Below, piece after piece: positions 33,883-42,750 of a stretch of DNA of 64,000 nucleotides. The stretch covers positions 4,582-68,581 of the forward strand of contig CALFLL010000024.1 of assembly GCA_937880845.1 (NCBI GenBank). The letters are read 5' to 3'. The position numbers and the translations under genes were made by a program. This stretch comes from an uncultured Drancourtella sp. (GTDB taxonomy: Bacteria; Bacillota; Clostridia; Lachnospirales; Lachnospiraceae). Each line of letters starts with the position of its first letter. Position 1 is the first letter of the stretch. A model generated the notes under the pieces. It was given only the letters and a program-made list of their open reading frames with translations. It searched no databases and was not told the origin of the DNA.

Positions 33883-35848
33883 ATATGGTTTGAATGATTT
33901 TTCTTTTTGCGATTAAATAGGCAATTATAAAATACAAGACATAAATTATAGTCAGGATCAGGGCAGTCATAATACAAATAACAATGATGGTAAACGAAGA
34001 ATTATGCGTATTAAAAACCTGCAAAATCTCCCAGCCTACAATACCGCACGGAATTCCGAATAAAACAGGCAGAAAAAACGGCAGAAAGAAAAAGATAGAA
34101 ATCTGTGCAAACAATGCCTTTCGACGCTGCTTTTCCTTTGTTCCGATCTGGAATAAAATCTGATATTTTTGGCGGTCTTCTTCTGTCTGTGAAAGTGTTT
34201 TTAAGGCAAAGATGGACATTGCCATAAACAGAAAAATGATGGATACATAGAAAGCACTCAAAATAAAGATACCCATACTTTCGTTCATAGAAAGTCTTGC
34301 GGATTCTTTCAACGCATAATCGCACAATGTGATCATTTCGTCAGAAAAGCGAGATTGTTTTTCGTAAGAAAGTTCTTTTTCCAGTGCAAAAGCATCATAA
34401 TGAGGATTTTTTAGCTGCATTCCTGTACAAAAAAGCTGCGGTTGCAGATTTTTGATGGCTTCATCAGGAACAATTGCCATAAGATATGCTTTTGTAACAA
34501 AGTATGGTGCGTTCTCCAGAGTGCCGCCATAGGTGTAAGTTTTCCCATCAAATGAAAGAGAAGCCCGGGAAAAGTCAATGGACTGAATCTGAGGAGTAGG
34601 AGCACAGATAAGAAACGTATTGTCCAGATGGACCGGTTTTCCGCCAATTACTTTTTGGATTCTGTTATAATCACTTTCGGAAAGAAAAGAATCCGACAGG
34701 CTCTCATAACGCTTGCCATGCCATGGGGTAAAGCGAAGAAGTCGGTTGTCATTATTTGTGTAGACGGTAAAATCGGTGCGGGATTTTACCGGGCTGTATG
34801 TGTCAATCATCGTTTCTGCCTGATCAGGAGAAACCGGAACCTGTGCGTCCGCCTCTATATTACTTAATACATCAAACGGATAATTCCAATCTAAACTTGC
34901 TTGAAGGGTAGATTTGGTAATAAAGGCAAAATTTGTTCCAATCACAGCAAATACGATCAGAAAAGCAACAATGCCAAGCATTACAGAATTGGTATGAAGT
35001 CTGCTGCTGAGCTGACGCAGCACAAAGGTATTGGTTCCATGACCGGAAAATTTTCGGTTGTAAAGAAGAAGTTTTGTTATACTTCTTGCCAGGCCTACAT
35101 GAAAGAAAAAAATCGAAACCGCAAGCAGAAGAAAACAAAGTAGGATTCCGGCAGGTAGGGCATTTGTATCATGAAGGATACGGTCTGTTTCGTGAAGAAA
35201 AGCCACGATACTGACACAGATGGATATAAAGGATACAATACTGACAAAAATCCAAATAAAAGGGTGCTTTGTTTCCTTATCGTTTTTCCGATTTCCCCGG
35301 ATTAGATGATAAATGCTGACTCTGTTTAAGTAAAAAGCAGATGTCAAAGAAGATAACAGGAAAATGGCAAAAACCAAGCCGACCGTCAGAAGGAACCCAT
35401 TGGAAGAATAGGCGGAAAAGGTGTAACTGATTTCCATTAACTTACTTAAAAGAGACATTACAAGCTGATACAGGAACAAGCCGAAAAAAATACCTGTTAT
35501 AAGAGAACAGATTCCAATGATCAATGTTTCAAATAGAAAGACTGTGATGATGTTTTTCCTGGACATACCCATGGTCATATAGGTTCCAAATTCTCTTTTC
35601 CGAAGCTTTAAAAGAAAGGAAGAAGCGTACCCAAGAACAAAAGCTACGATCAAAGAAACCAGTACGGTTATGGCAATCATAAATGCGGCAAGTGACGAAG
35701 CATCCTGGGCTTTTTTCGCAAGATCCGGACTGAAGATTACGTTGTTAAACGCAAACATGAGGGCAATCGTAAAGGATACGGTAATATAGTAAATGAGATA
35801 ATTTCCAAGCTGTCTTTTTACATTTCGGGCTGCGAGTTTAACGAGCAT
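33881..35848 (-). CDS. Bce-type ABC transporter permease (antimicrobial peptide sensing/resistance)
   Basis: About 655 residues. ATG at 35848 is preferred because GGGAGG lies 8 nt upstream. It has the FtsX-permease layout of BceB proteins: helix 1, three helices near 60-160, further pairs, a large extracellular domain of about 200 residues between helices 7 and 8, and three C-terminal helices. NVKRQLGNYLIYYITVSFTI at the start is family-typical. It removes cell-wall-active peptides such as bacitracin from lipid targets and signals to the BceS-like kinase. It is the last gene of a leftward four-gene unit. Confidence 0.9.
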   Translation of the reverse strand: MLVKLAARNVKRQLGNYLIYYITVSFTIALMFAFNNVIFSPDLAKKAQDASSLAAFMIAITVLVSLIVAFVLGYASSFLLKLRKREFGTYMTMGMSRKNIITVFLFETLIIGICSLITGIFFGLFLYQLVMSLLSKLMEISYTFSAYSSNGFLLTVGLVFAIFLLSSLTSAFYLNRVSIYHLIRGNRKNDKETKHPFIWIFVSIVSFISICVSIVAFLHETDRILHDTNALPAGILLCFLLLAVSIFFFHVGLARSITKLLLYNRKFSGHGTNTFVLRQLSSRLHTNSVMLGIVAFLIVFAVIGTNFAFITKSTLQASLDWNYPFDVLSNIEADAQVPVSPDQAETMIDTYSPVKSRTDFTVYTNNDNRLLRFTPWHGKRYESLSDSFLSESDYNRIQKVIGGKPVHLDNTFLICAPTPQIQSIDFSRASLSFDGKTYTYGGTLENAPYFVTKAYLMAIVPDEAIKNLQPQLFCTGMQLKNPHYDAFALEKELSYEKQSRFSDEMITLCDYALKESARLSMNESMGIFILSAFYVSIIFLFMAMSIFALKTLSQTEEDRQKYQILFQIGTKEKQRRKALFAQISIFFFLPFFLPVLFGIPCGIVGWEILQVFNTHNSSFTIIVICIMTALILTIIYVLYFIIAYLIAKRKIIQTI

Positions 35849-36602
35849 TGGCATCACCTCCCAAAGAAGCGATGACGGTTAAAATTTCCTGATAAAATTC
35901 CTGACGTGTGCGGCTTCCTTTTTCTATTTCATTCCATATTTTCCCGTCTTTTAAAAATAAAATGCGGTTTGCATAAGAACCAACAGAAGCATCATGTGTT
36001 ACCATTAAGATGGTAGAACTCAAATTTTGATTCATCATCTGAAAGGTTTCCATTAAAATCCGTGAATTGTGGGAATCCAGGGCACCGGTTGGTTCATCGG
36101 CAAGAATCAAAGATGGATTTGTGATCAAAGCTCTGGCACAGGCAACACGCTGCCGTTGACCTCCTGACAATTCATATGGAAATTTATCAAGCTGTTCGGT
36201 GATAGACAGTGTCCCGGAAATTTCAGCAAGCCTTTTCTCTGTTTCGGATACTGATATATGATTCAGATTTAAAGGAAGTACGATGTTTTCACGGACCGTC
36301 AAGGTATCAAGCAAATTGTATTCCTGAAAAATAAATCCAAGGTTATTTCGACGGAATTCAGAAAGATATCGTTCTTTTAACTGTGTTAAATCCTTTCCGT
36401 CGATCAGGATGTGGCCGGCACTAACCCGGTCTATGGTAGAAATCATATTCAAAAGAGTACTTTTTCCGGAACCGGAAGCCCCCATGATGGCGGTAAATTC
36501 TCCTTGTTCCATGGAGAAGGAAAGATCGTTTAATGCTTTTGTGATGACTTTACCTCTTCCGTAGTATTTGATTAAATGATCCACTTGTAAAATAATTTTC
36601 AT
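35838..36602 (-). CDS. Bce-type ABC transporter ATP-binding protein
   Basis: About 254 residues from ATG 36602 (GGAGG 7 nt upstream; ATG 36608 is too close). Walker A GASGSGKST at about residue 38, Q-loop FIFQEYNLLD, signature LSGGQRQRVACARAL and Walker B LILADEPTGALDS are intact. It is the ATPase of the MacB/LolD-like BceAB exporters. It overlaps the permease gene by 11 bp. The pair is typically induced by cell-wall antibiotics through the adjacent two-component system. Confidence 0.92.
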   Translation of the reverse strand: MKIILQVDHLIKYYGRGKVITKALNDLSFSMEQGEFTAIMGASGSGKSTLLNMISTIDRVSAGHILIDGKDLTQLKERYLSEFRRNNLGFIFQEYNLLDTLTVRENIVLPLNLNHISVSETEKRLAEISGTLSITEQLDKFPYELSGGQRQRVACARALITNPSLILADEPTGALDSHNSRILMETFQMMNQNLSSTILMVTHDASVGSYANRILFLKDGKIWNEIEKGSRTRQEFYQEILTVIASLGGDANAR

Positions 36603-36675
36603 AAACATACCTCCATTTCAGGTTTACTATACCATAAGACGGCGTTATTTTTTCTAACGCCGTCCATCCGTTTTC

Positions 36676-37653
36676 TTACATTTTTGTAATGTCGGGAAAA
36701 AGAAGGGAAACAGAGGTATAAGAACCGTACTGAGAAGAAATATGGAAAGAAATATCAAGCTGTTTACAAAATTCGGAAACAAGGTAAAGTCCCATACCGG
36801 TACTTGTCCCATGCGTACGGCCATTTGTTCCGGTGAAGCCGCGTTCTGTAACACGACGGATTTCATAGTCGGGAATCCCGATACCATTATCCTTGACAGT
36901 GAGGCATCCGCTATCGGCTGCAATTTCAATCTGGCCGCCGGGACAATATTTACTACAGTTGATGAGAAGCTGTTTTAAAATAAAGAAAAGAATTTTTTTG
37001 TCGGAACGGACAATACTGTCACCGTGTACTTTTACGCGGATTCCGGCTGAGATGAGAAGATCCATCTGATCTTTGACCGCCTCGTCAGCAAGAGAAGACA
37101 GATGGAACTCCTGAATCAGCGTATCTTTTTCCGCGGTTCGCAGGCGTGCATAGTATAAGATGCTTTCTGTCAGGTTTTCTGCTTTTTTTAGTTCCCTTTT
37201 TAACTTACAGGGATCGGAATGATTGACAAGCATAAGAGAACAGGCAGTAAGAGGAGTTTTCATTTCGTGGATCCAGCTTTCCACATAATTGTAGTAAGCA
37301 TCTTTTTCTGCCCGGATCGATGAAATTTCCTCGATAGCAGAAAAAGAAATGGTTTTCATAAGTTCATAGTATTGTTTTTCCAATGCATTTACCGGAGCAG
37401 GAATCAATTCGCCGATAAGATAAGGAGCGTCCAGAGTCTGGATTAGGTTTTCAAGAGTGTTTAATTTCTTCTTTTCGCAATAATAAGTGATATATAACCA
37501 CAAAAAAATCAGTATCCAATATAACAGGCCGCAGACCAACAGAAGAACCAGACTTGTTTGTGTGATCACGAATAAAGCACAGACCAGTAAGAAGCCAATT
37601 CCGAGAAAGCATAAAGTGATAGCCTTTGACTGCAAAGATTCTTTGAAAGTCAT
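36676..37653 (-). CDS. Intramembrane-sensing histidine kinase, BceS-like
   Basis: 325 residues: two N-terminal transmembrane helices with almost no extracellular loop (TLCFLGIGFLLVCALFVITQ and SLVLLLVCGLLYWILIFLWL), HisKA motif YVESWIHEMKTPLTACSLML, N-box NCSKYCPG and G-boxes DNGIGIPD and GTSTGMGLYLV. The lack of a sensor domain is diagnostic of kinases that read transport by a BceAB partner, which is encoded just downstream. The gene overlaps the regulator gene by 4 bp. Confidence 0.92.
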   Translation of the reverse strand: MTFKESLQSKAITLCFLGIGFLLVCALFVITQTSLVLLLVCGLLYWILIFLWLYITYYCEKKKLNTLENLIQTLDAPYLIGELIPAPVNALEKQYYELMKTISFSAIEEISSIRAEKDAYYNYVESWIHEMKTPLTACSLMLVNHSDPCKLKRELKKAENLTESILYYARLRTAEKDTLIQEFHLSSLADEAVKDQMDLLISAGIRVKVHGDSIVRSDKKILFFILKQLLINCSKYCPGGQIEIAADSGCLTVKDNGIGIPDYEIRRVTERGFTGTNGRTHGTSTGMGLYLVSEFCKQLDISFHISSQYGSYTSVSLLFPDITKM

Positions 37654-38267
37654 AGTCGATATCCAACCCCTCTCACGGTATGAATATAGTCATTGGCACC
37701 TATGCCGCGAAGCTTTTCACGAAGACGGCTGATATTTACGCCAAGGGTATTATCATCAATGTACAAACTGTTATTCCAAAGATCTTCGATGATTTCTTCT
37801 CGTGTACATAATGGTTTTCGCATCAGGCAGGCAAGAATCCTGGCTTCATTTCTGGTGAGAAGCTCCGTTTGTTCATGGTAATGCACACTCATTTCCTCAA
37901 GGTTTAAAGACAATTCCCGACAAGTCAGAACGTTGATTGGTTTTCTTTTTAAAGCTCTGGAAATCCGTGCCAGTAAGACAGAAGAATGATATGGTTTGCG
38001 AATAAAATCATCAGCACCCATGCCAAATCCAAGAATTTCATCTTCCACAGAGTCACGGGCAGTCAGAAATATAACAGGAACATCCGAGTGCTGACGCAGT
38101 TTTCGGCAGATTTCAAATCCATTTTCGCCCGGCAAATTAATATCCAGAAGGACAAGGTCGCAAGGTTCGCCAAAGACGGGAAGATATCCGTTTGATTGTA
38201 ATAAGGTACAAAGCTCTGTGCGAATGCTTTCGTCATCTTCTATAATCCATATTTTTTCCATGATCAT
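37650..38267 (-). CDS. OmpR-family response regulator, BceR-like, with shortened receiver
   Basis: 205 residues. The receiver has its acidic pair (IEDDES), phospho-acceptor Asp (LVLLDINLPGENG), Thr (FLTARDS) and Lys (IRKPY). However, only about 9 residues (YLPVFGEPC) separate the first helix from the acceptor strand, so helix 2 seems to be missing, about 15-17 residues less than normal (family usually about 225 residues). The C-terminal winged helix (NTLGVNISRLREKLRGIGAN) is intact. Its start overlaps the stop of the DUF4317 gene (ATGA). It should activate the bce transporter genes. Confidence 0.88.
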   Translation of the reverse strand: MIMEKIWIIEDDESIRTELCTLLQSNGYLPVFGEPCDLVLLDINLPGENGFEICRKLRQHSDVPVIFLTARDSVEDEILGFGMGADDFIRKPYHSSVLLARISRALKRKPINVLTCRELSLNLEEMSVHYHEQTELLTRNEARILACLMRKPLCTREEIIEDLWNNSLYIDDNTLGVNISRLREKLRGIGANDYIHTVRGVGYRL

Positions 38268-39400
38268 TCATCCATTCTTTTATTTAAAACAGGAATTCCG
38301 TTTACTTCTACGCTGTCACTTAACCGGATAACAAGATGCGGAACGCCATTGATCAGTCTGGTTTCGATCAAATCGGTTCGCTCAGGATTTACTTTGATCA
38401 TCACATCCGGTGTCTTTACTTCAAACGTACGGGTATTTGCAATATTCGAGGCAAGTAGGGAAGATTTTTCGCCGGCAGCAGCCTCAAATTCTCTTTCAAA
38501 TGTTTCCAGTTTTTCATCATCTGCACCGCTTTTTGCAAGGAGTTTTTTGACATCGCTTTTATCAAGTTTGAAAGGCTCTGGTTCGTCTTTATGTTCCTCC
38601 ATCATTTCAGAGAGATTTTCATGGATGGATTTTACAGTGTCAAAATTGCAGTTTGTACCGAGTGTATCACTGACAAGCTGTTGGAAAGTGGATTTTTGAT
38701 CGTTGGCCGGCATAGGAGCACGGCAGCCCAGAACATTGTCGATAAAATCAGTTTGAAACTCTTTGGCATTTTTGGAATAGTACAAAAGACCGTGGACATC
38801 TGTGGAACGATCCGTAAAGGCCGGGAACAAAAATCCGACATCCGGCATTTCCACAATCCAGTCACGGATTCGGTCTTCGATATTATTTGTTTCAGAATTA
38901 TAACAAAGTCCGGCTTTGGAAAGTTTTACCGGACAGATACTTGCAAGAATAAATTCATAGACTTCATCAGATGCATCAAACATCTCATCGCCATCGGAAG
39001 ATTTCCCCGGTATATCATAATTGGCATGGATCAAAACAATATAATAATTTTCACCATAATCATAAAAATCAATGATCTTCTGATAAAATTCATCTAAAAG
39101 AGCGTCATCCTTTAACCGGCTGTTCCGAAGACGGAGCAGAAAATCCTGCGTTCCGCCCGAAAATTCCTGTTCCATAGGAAATTCCATATTAATAAGATTC
39201 TTTCCAATCGTACCGGAAAGAGATTTTTTAAACAGATCAAAATATTTAAACATTTCCTCTTCCGGAAGAGAAAGAAATGCATCCTTTATCTTCGTTTTAA
39301 TATTTTTTTCACTATCTACATAGCATCCGCAAATACGTGTAATCGCACAATTTGCAGGAGAAAACTGTTTCTTGATTTCAGATACTTCTTTTTTATTCAT
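38264..39400 (-). CDS. DUF4317 family protein
   Basis: 378 residues from ATG 39400, chosen because GGCGAGGTG precedes it at 6-nt spacing; a further upstream start at 39442 lacks a site. It matches DUF4317: NKKEVSEIKKQFSPANCAIT, ICGCYVDSEKNI and the C-terminal VKTPDVMIKVNPERTDLIET segment. This family is common in Clostridia; its function is unknown. It is cytoplasmic with no membrane segment. It overlaps the regulator gene by 4 bp, so it is transcribed with the bce genes and may serve the envelope response. Confidence 0.82.
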   Translation of the reverse strand: MNKKEVSEIKKQFSPANCAITRICGCYVDSEKNIKTKIKDAFLSLPEEEMFKYFDLFKKSLSGTIGKNLINMEFPMEQEFSGGTQDFLLRLRNSRLKDDALLDEFYQKIIDFYDYGENYYIVLIHANYDIPGKSSDGDEMFDASDEVYEFILASICPVKLSKAGLCYNSETNNIEDRIRDWIVEMPDVGFLFPAFTDRSTDVHGLLYYSKNAKEFQTDFIDNVLGCRAPMPANDQKSTFQQLVSDTLGTNCNFDTVKSIHENLSEMMEEHKDEPEPFKLDKSDVKKLLAKSGADDEKLETFEREFEAAAGEKSSLLASNIANTRTFEVKTPDVMIKVNPERTDLIETRLINGVPHLVIRLSDSVEVNGIPVLNKRMDE

Positions 39401-39549
39401 GTCATTCACCTCGCCTTCCATTTTATCATGGAAACTTATCATGGAAAAGAAAATTGCACAAGAAAAGGAGAATTTTCTTTCAGGGATGTTCTGATGGGAG
39501 GGGATGTGTTAGAATAGGAAAAGCAATAGATGTAAAAAGGAGAAAAAGA

Positions 39550-40284
39550 TTGAAACGAATAAAACTTACGGTAGCTTATGACGGAACCAATTACTGCGGC
39601 TGGCAGCTTCAGCCAAACGTAAGCACCATAGAAGGAGTATTAAATCAAAAAATCAGCAAAATCACAAAAGAAGATATCAAAGTGATTGGAGCAAGCCGGA
39701 CAGACTCCGGCGTACATGCAATGGGAAATATTGCAGTATTTGACTCCGAAACACCGATACCAGCGGAGCGTTTTTCCTTTGCACTTAACCAAAGACTCCC
39801 GGAAGATATCTTCATCGTAAAATCAGAAGAAGTACCGTTAGACTGGTATCCACGCAGACAAAATTGCACAAAAACATACGAATATCATATCATAAACACA
39901 CACGTTCCAAATCCGGTCAAAAGATACACAAATTACTTTGTATCCTTTCCGCTGGACGAAAAAAAGATGCAGGAAGGCGCCAACTATCTCATCGGAACCC
40001 ATGATTTCGCAAGTTTTTGTAATGTAAAAACACATGTTGAAGACACAGTAAGAACAATTTATTCAATCGATGTCATCAGAAAAGGGGAAGAAATCACCAT
40101 AAGAATCCAAGGAAACGGTTTCCTCTACAACATGGTACGAATCATAGCCGGAACACTTGTCAGAGTCGGACGAGGATACTACACACCGGAAAGAGTAAAA
40201 GATATCCTAGAAGCAAAAGAACGCACAGAAGCCGGCGTCACAGCCCCGCCACAAGGGTTGATGCTGATGGAAATACGATACTAA
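39550..40284 (+). CDS. truA: tRNA pseudouridine(38-40) synthase TruA
   Basis: 244 residues starting at TTG 39550, 7-8 nt after AAAGGAGAAA; an upstream ATG frame at 39454 adds unrelated residues. The N-terminus KRIKLTVAYDGTNYCGWQLQ and the catalytic motif IGASRTDSGVHAMGNIAVF (catalytic Asp in RTDSG) are present, with NCTKTYEYHI and GNGFLYNMVRIIAGTLVRVG. It makes pseudouridine at positions 38-40 of tRNA anticodon arms. It normally sits between ecfT and rplM. A palindromic repeat follows its stop. Confidence 0.95.
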   Translation: MKRIKLTVAYDGTNYCGWQLQPNVSTIEGVLNQKISKITKEDIKVIGASRTDSGVHAMGNIAVFDSETPIPAERFSFALNQRLPEDIFIVKSEEVPLDWYPRRQNCTKTYEYHIINTHVPNPVKRYTNYFVSFPLDEKKMQEGANYLIGTHDFASFCNVKTHVEDTVRTIYSIDVIRKGEEITIRIQGNGFLYNMVRIIAGTLVRVGRGYYTPERVKDILEAKERTEAGVTAPPQGLMLMEIRY

Positions 40285-40293
40285 TATTGAATA

Positions 40294-40332
40294 TTGGGGA
40301 CGTGTTCCGGTGCAGCGGAACACGTCCCCAAT
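40294..40332. repeat. Palindromic GGGGACGTGTTCC element, copy 1
   Basis: ATTGGGGACGTGTTCC (40294-40309) is perfectly inverted at 40317-40332 around the loop GGTGCAG-like sequence. The same element occurs at 40398 (imperfect) and 59611. There is no T-tract, so it is a dispersed hairpin rather than a simple terminator. Confidence 0.85.
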
Positions 40333-40397
40333 GATGCAAAAAGCCATACAAACGGCGTAAAATCAACGGAAACAGAAAGTGTCTGATAATTTGCAAA

Positions 40398-40431
40398 GGG
40401 GACAGGTTCCTATGCAGAAGTACACGTCCCC
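40398..40431. repeat. Palindromic GGGGAC element, copy 2 (imperfect)
   Basis: GGGGACAGGTTCC at 40398-40410 and GTACACGTCCCC ending at 40431 form an imperfect copy of the element at 40294. It encodes the last residues of the small leftward ORF ending at 40410. Confidence 0.65.
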
Positions 40432-40556
40432 GAACTGCTGTAAGGTTTTCGTTTGAAAGAGGCATAGGCTTGTTTGCTGACGACAGTTTCCATTTTATGG
40501 TAGTGATGGTTCAGGTCGAATTTGATTTGTTTGCGGCTGCGACGTTCTTTTTTCAT
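40410..40556 (-). CDS. Small basic protein (48 aa), unknown
   Basis: On the minus strand ATG at 40556 follows AAAAGGAGCATCGTT (AAGGAG, 8-nt spacing). The 48 residues begin MKKERRSRKQIKFDLNHHYH and continue KMETVVSKQAYASFKRKP before a tail encoded by the palindromic repeat. It is very basic and has no known domain. The good ribosome site and codon use support a real small gene. The tail suggests repeat insertion replaced the original stop. Confidence 0.5.
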   Translation of the reverse strand: MKKERRSRKQIKFDLNHHYHKMETVVSKQAYASFKRKPYSSSGTCTSA

Positions 40557-40667
40557 AACGATGCTCCTTTTCTTATGATTTGAGATAAGACTAGCATACG
40601 AAATGCATATTCTGGTTAAGATTAAATTAAATTTTGGAAAAGATTTTTTCTGCTGCTGAGTATAAAA

Positions 40668-40706
40668 AACAGAAAGTGCTTGATAATTAAGCGCTTTCTG
40701 TTTTTG
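40668..40706. terminator. Bidirectional terminator after the L,D-transpeptidase gene
   Basis: AACAGAAAGTGCTT (40668-40681) pairs with AAGCGCTTTCTGTT (40689-40702) with one wobble, flanked by A-rich and T-rich tracts. It lies 9-13 bp after the leftward transpeptidase stop. Confidence 0.85.
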
Positions 40707-40714
40707 TTCCTTTA

Positions 40715-42673
40715 TTATTTTATATTAGGATCGGTTGGATCCCATGTCTGCCATAGTGGTATTTTGATTGTTGCTGGTTTGCCTAATGGTCCTGGATTTG
40801 AACTATCGTAAATGGTTACTTTTGTTTTGAGAGGGCAGTTATCGTAGATCCATTTTGCGTCCCGTACAGTTAATCTGACACAGCCGTGGGAGGCTGGCTG
40901 ACCGAGCATGTTATAGTCTCTTGCGTCTAGATTATAACTTGTCATATTTTTTCCGGCTACGGAATGGAAGAGGATACCTCCTGTGATTCGTGTGCAATAC
41001 TGACCGTAGGAAGGACCCATGAGTGTATGCCAGCGGTATTTTGCCGGTGTATAGTAGGTGCCTGAAGGGGTAGGGGTTGACGGAAGTCCTACGGAGCACG
41101 CAAATCGCTTTACCGGAATAATGTAACCGTTGTTTCCGTCTTTTGCATAAACTGTAACAGTACATGCTCTTCTGTTTACTTTGATGTAATAGCTGGACTG
41201 ACGTCCCACAATTCCGTCCAGATCCAGAAGTTTTGTACCGTTTCTGTAATAGAATTTGTATCCGCCCTCATAAACCCATCCGTTTTTTCCTTCTTTGTAA
41301 TAATTACTGTTACCGCCGGGAGCAGGTTTTCCCTTTAAAACAAGACGGATTTGCAAAGCTTCCATGCGGTAAGCCATTTTAGAAGTCCCTGCGGATTGAC
41401 CGTTTTTTGCCCATCCCATCCATCCGAGATTCTGGACGTGGGCACGGTAATAAATGTCGTAATATTTTGCAATTTCGCCGGTGAGCTGGATTTGGATTGC
41501 TTCAATACGTTTACGCTGTCCTTTGGTTCCGGAAAGCTGACCGTTTTGTTTCCATTCCTGCCATCCGATATTTTCAATATGAGTTCTGTACTGTATACCG
41601 CCCGGCATCATACCGTTTTCGTTGTTGTCCACTTGAAGGGTAAGAGCTTCCATCCGTTTGGATTTTCCAGTTGTTCCAAGCATACTGTCAATGGTAGATC
41701 TTTTTGTGTCACCGATGTCCTGGATGTGAGTAGTGAACAGGATATTCTTCGGTTTTATACCTTTAATGTAACTTCTTGATGTATCTCCGCTAAAAGTTTC
41801 ACCTTTTTTTACAATTGAAAATTCCAAAGCCTCAGCCTGTCTGCTTAATTCTTCTGTTCCGGCATTGTTTCCGTTGGAAGTCCAGCTAAGCCATCCAAAA
41901 TCGGCAGAATGAACACGGTAATATACATTCAGCAGTCCGGAGAGTTCCCCGGTGAAGCGTACTTGAATTGCTTCGATACGTTTACGTTGTCCGGTGGTAC
42001 CGGCGGTTGCACCGGCACTTTGCCATCCCATCCATCCGATATCCTGAACATGGACGCGATATTCAATATTTCCTGTGTATTTGTTTTCATCCGGTGTATT
42101 TTGAGGATATTCAAGTTTAATACGGACTGCTTCCAGGCGTTTAGACTGCCCGGTAGTACCAATCGTCTCACCTGCATGTTTCCATGTCTGCCATCCATCG
42201 TCCTGTACATGAGCCTGAATAGCCAAAGTCGGAAATACTTTCTGGATATTTTCTACATTGGTTTTTGCCGGTTCTGTTTCAGTTACGGTATTATCTGGTG
42301 TGGCAGGTCCGGTAGGAAGAGAAGGAACTGTATCCTGTTCTTTTACCGGTTCTTCTGAAACAGAGGTATCTGTATCATTTTCCGGAAGAGTGCCGCTTTC
42401 CGGATTATTGGTTTCATCGGATGAATCTCCTTGATCTGGCTGTGTATCTTCGGCTGTGATATCATCTTTGTCCGGCTGTGTATCTTCAGCTATAGTATCA
42501 TCTTTTGTTATATTATTGTTTTCGTCGTGTATGGCAGTTTGATCAGAAGCCGGAGAAACATCATTTTCTTTTTTTGGTATGTAATTGCCTTCAGTCTGGG
42601 CATAGCCGACAACCGGAGTTGCACATAAAGCCAGTGTCAGCAGAAAAGCAATTAATTTTTTTGACTTTTTCAT
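40715..42673 (-). CDS. L,D-transpeptidase (YkuD) with six ChW repeats
   Basis: 652 residues from ATG 42673 (AGGAGGG at good spacing). A signal peptide (KLIAFLLTLALCATPVVGYA) is followed by a Thr/Asp/Glu-rich spacer with DDITAEDTQPD repeats (about 30-130). Six clostridial hydrophobic W repeats come next (about 150-460; one lacks its Trp). A YkuD catalytic domain closes the protein, with HSVAGKN and ASHGCVRLTVRDAKW giving the His/Cys/Arg motif. It should cross-link peptidoglycan outside the cell by 3-3 bonds or attach proteins to the wall. ChW repeats probably give wall binding. It is monocistronic. Confidence 0.9.
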   Translation of the reverse strand: MKKSKKLIAFLLTLALCATPVVGYAQTEGNYIPKKENDVSPASDQTAIHDENNNITKDDTIAEDTQPDKDDITAEDTQPDQGDSSDETNNPESGTLPENDTDTSVSEEPVKEQDTVPSLPTGPATPDNTVTETEPAKTNVENIQKVFPTLAIQAHVQDDGWQTWKHAGETIGTTGQSKRLEAVRIKLEYPQNTPDENKYTGNIEYRVHVQDIGWMGWQSAGATAGTTGQRKRIEAIQVRFTGELSGLLNVYYRVHSADFGWLSWTSNGNNAGTEELSRQAEALEFSIVKKGETFSGDTSRSYIKGIKPKNILFTTHIQDIGDTKRSTIDSMLGTTGKSKRMEALTLQVDNNENGMMPGGIQYRTHIENIGWQEWKQNGQLSGTKGQRKRIEAIQIQLTGEIAKYYDIYYRAHVQNLGWMGWAKNGQSAGTSKMAYRMEALQIRLVLKGKPAPGGNSNYYKEGKNGWVYEGGYKFYYRNGTKLLDLDGIVGRQSSYYIKVNRRACTVTVYAKDGNNGYIIPVKRFACSVGLPSTPTPSGTYYTPAKYRWHTLMGPSYGQYCTRITGGILFHSVAGKNMTSYNLDARDYNMLGQPASHGCVRLTVRDAKWIYDNCPLKTKVTIYDSSNPGPLGKPATIKIPLWQTWDPTDPNIK

Positions 42674-42705
42674 AGAACTCCCTCCTGTCATAATCTCGCA
42701 TTTAG

Positions 42706-42740
42706 AAAAAGCGCTTCATTACAATAAAGAATGAAGCGCC
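42706..42740 (-). terminator. Terminator of the aminopeptidase gene
   Basis: GCGCTTCATT (42711-42720) pairs with AATGAAGCGC (42730-42739). On the minus strand the stem is followed by TTTTT (complement of 42706-42710), just after the leftward aminopeptidase stop. Confidence 0.85.
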
Positions 42741-42750
42741 GTGTTTTAGT

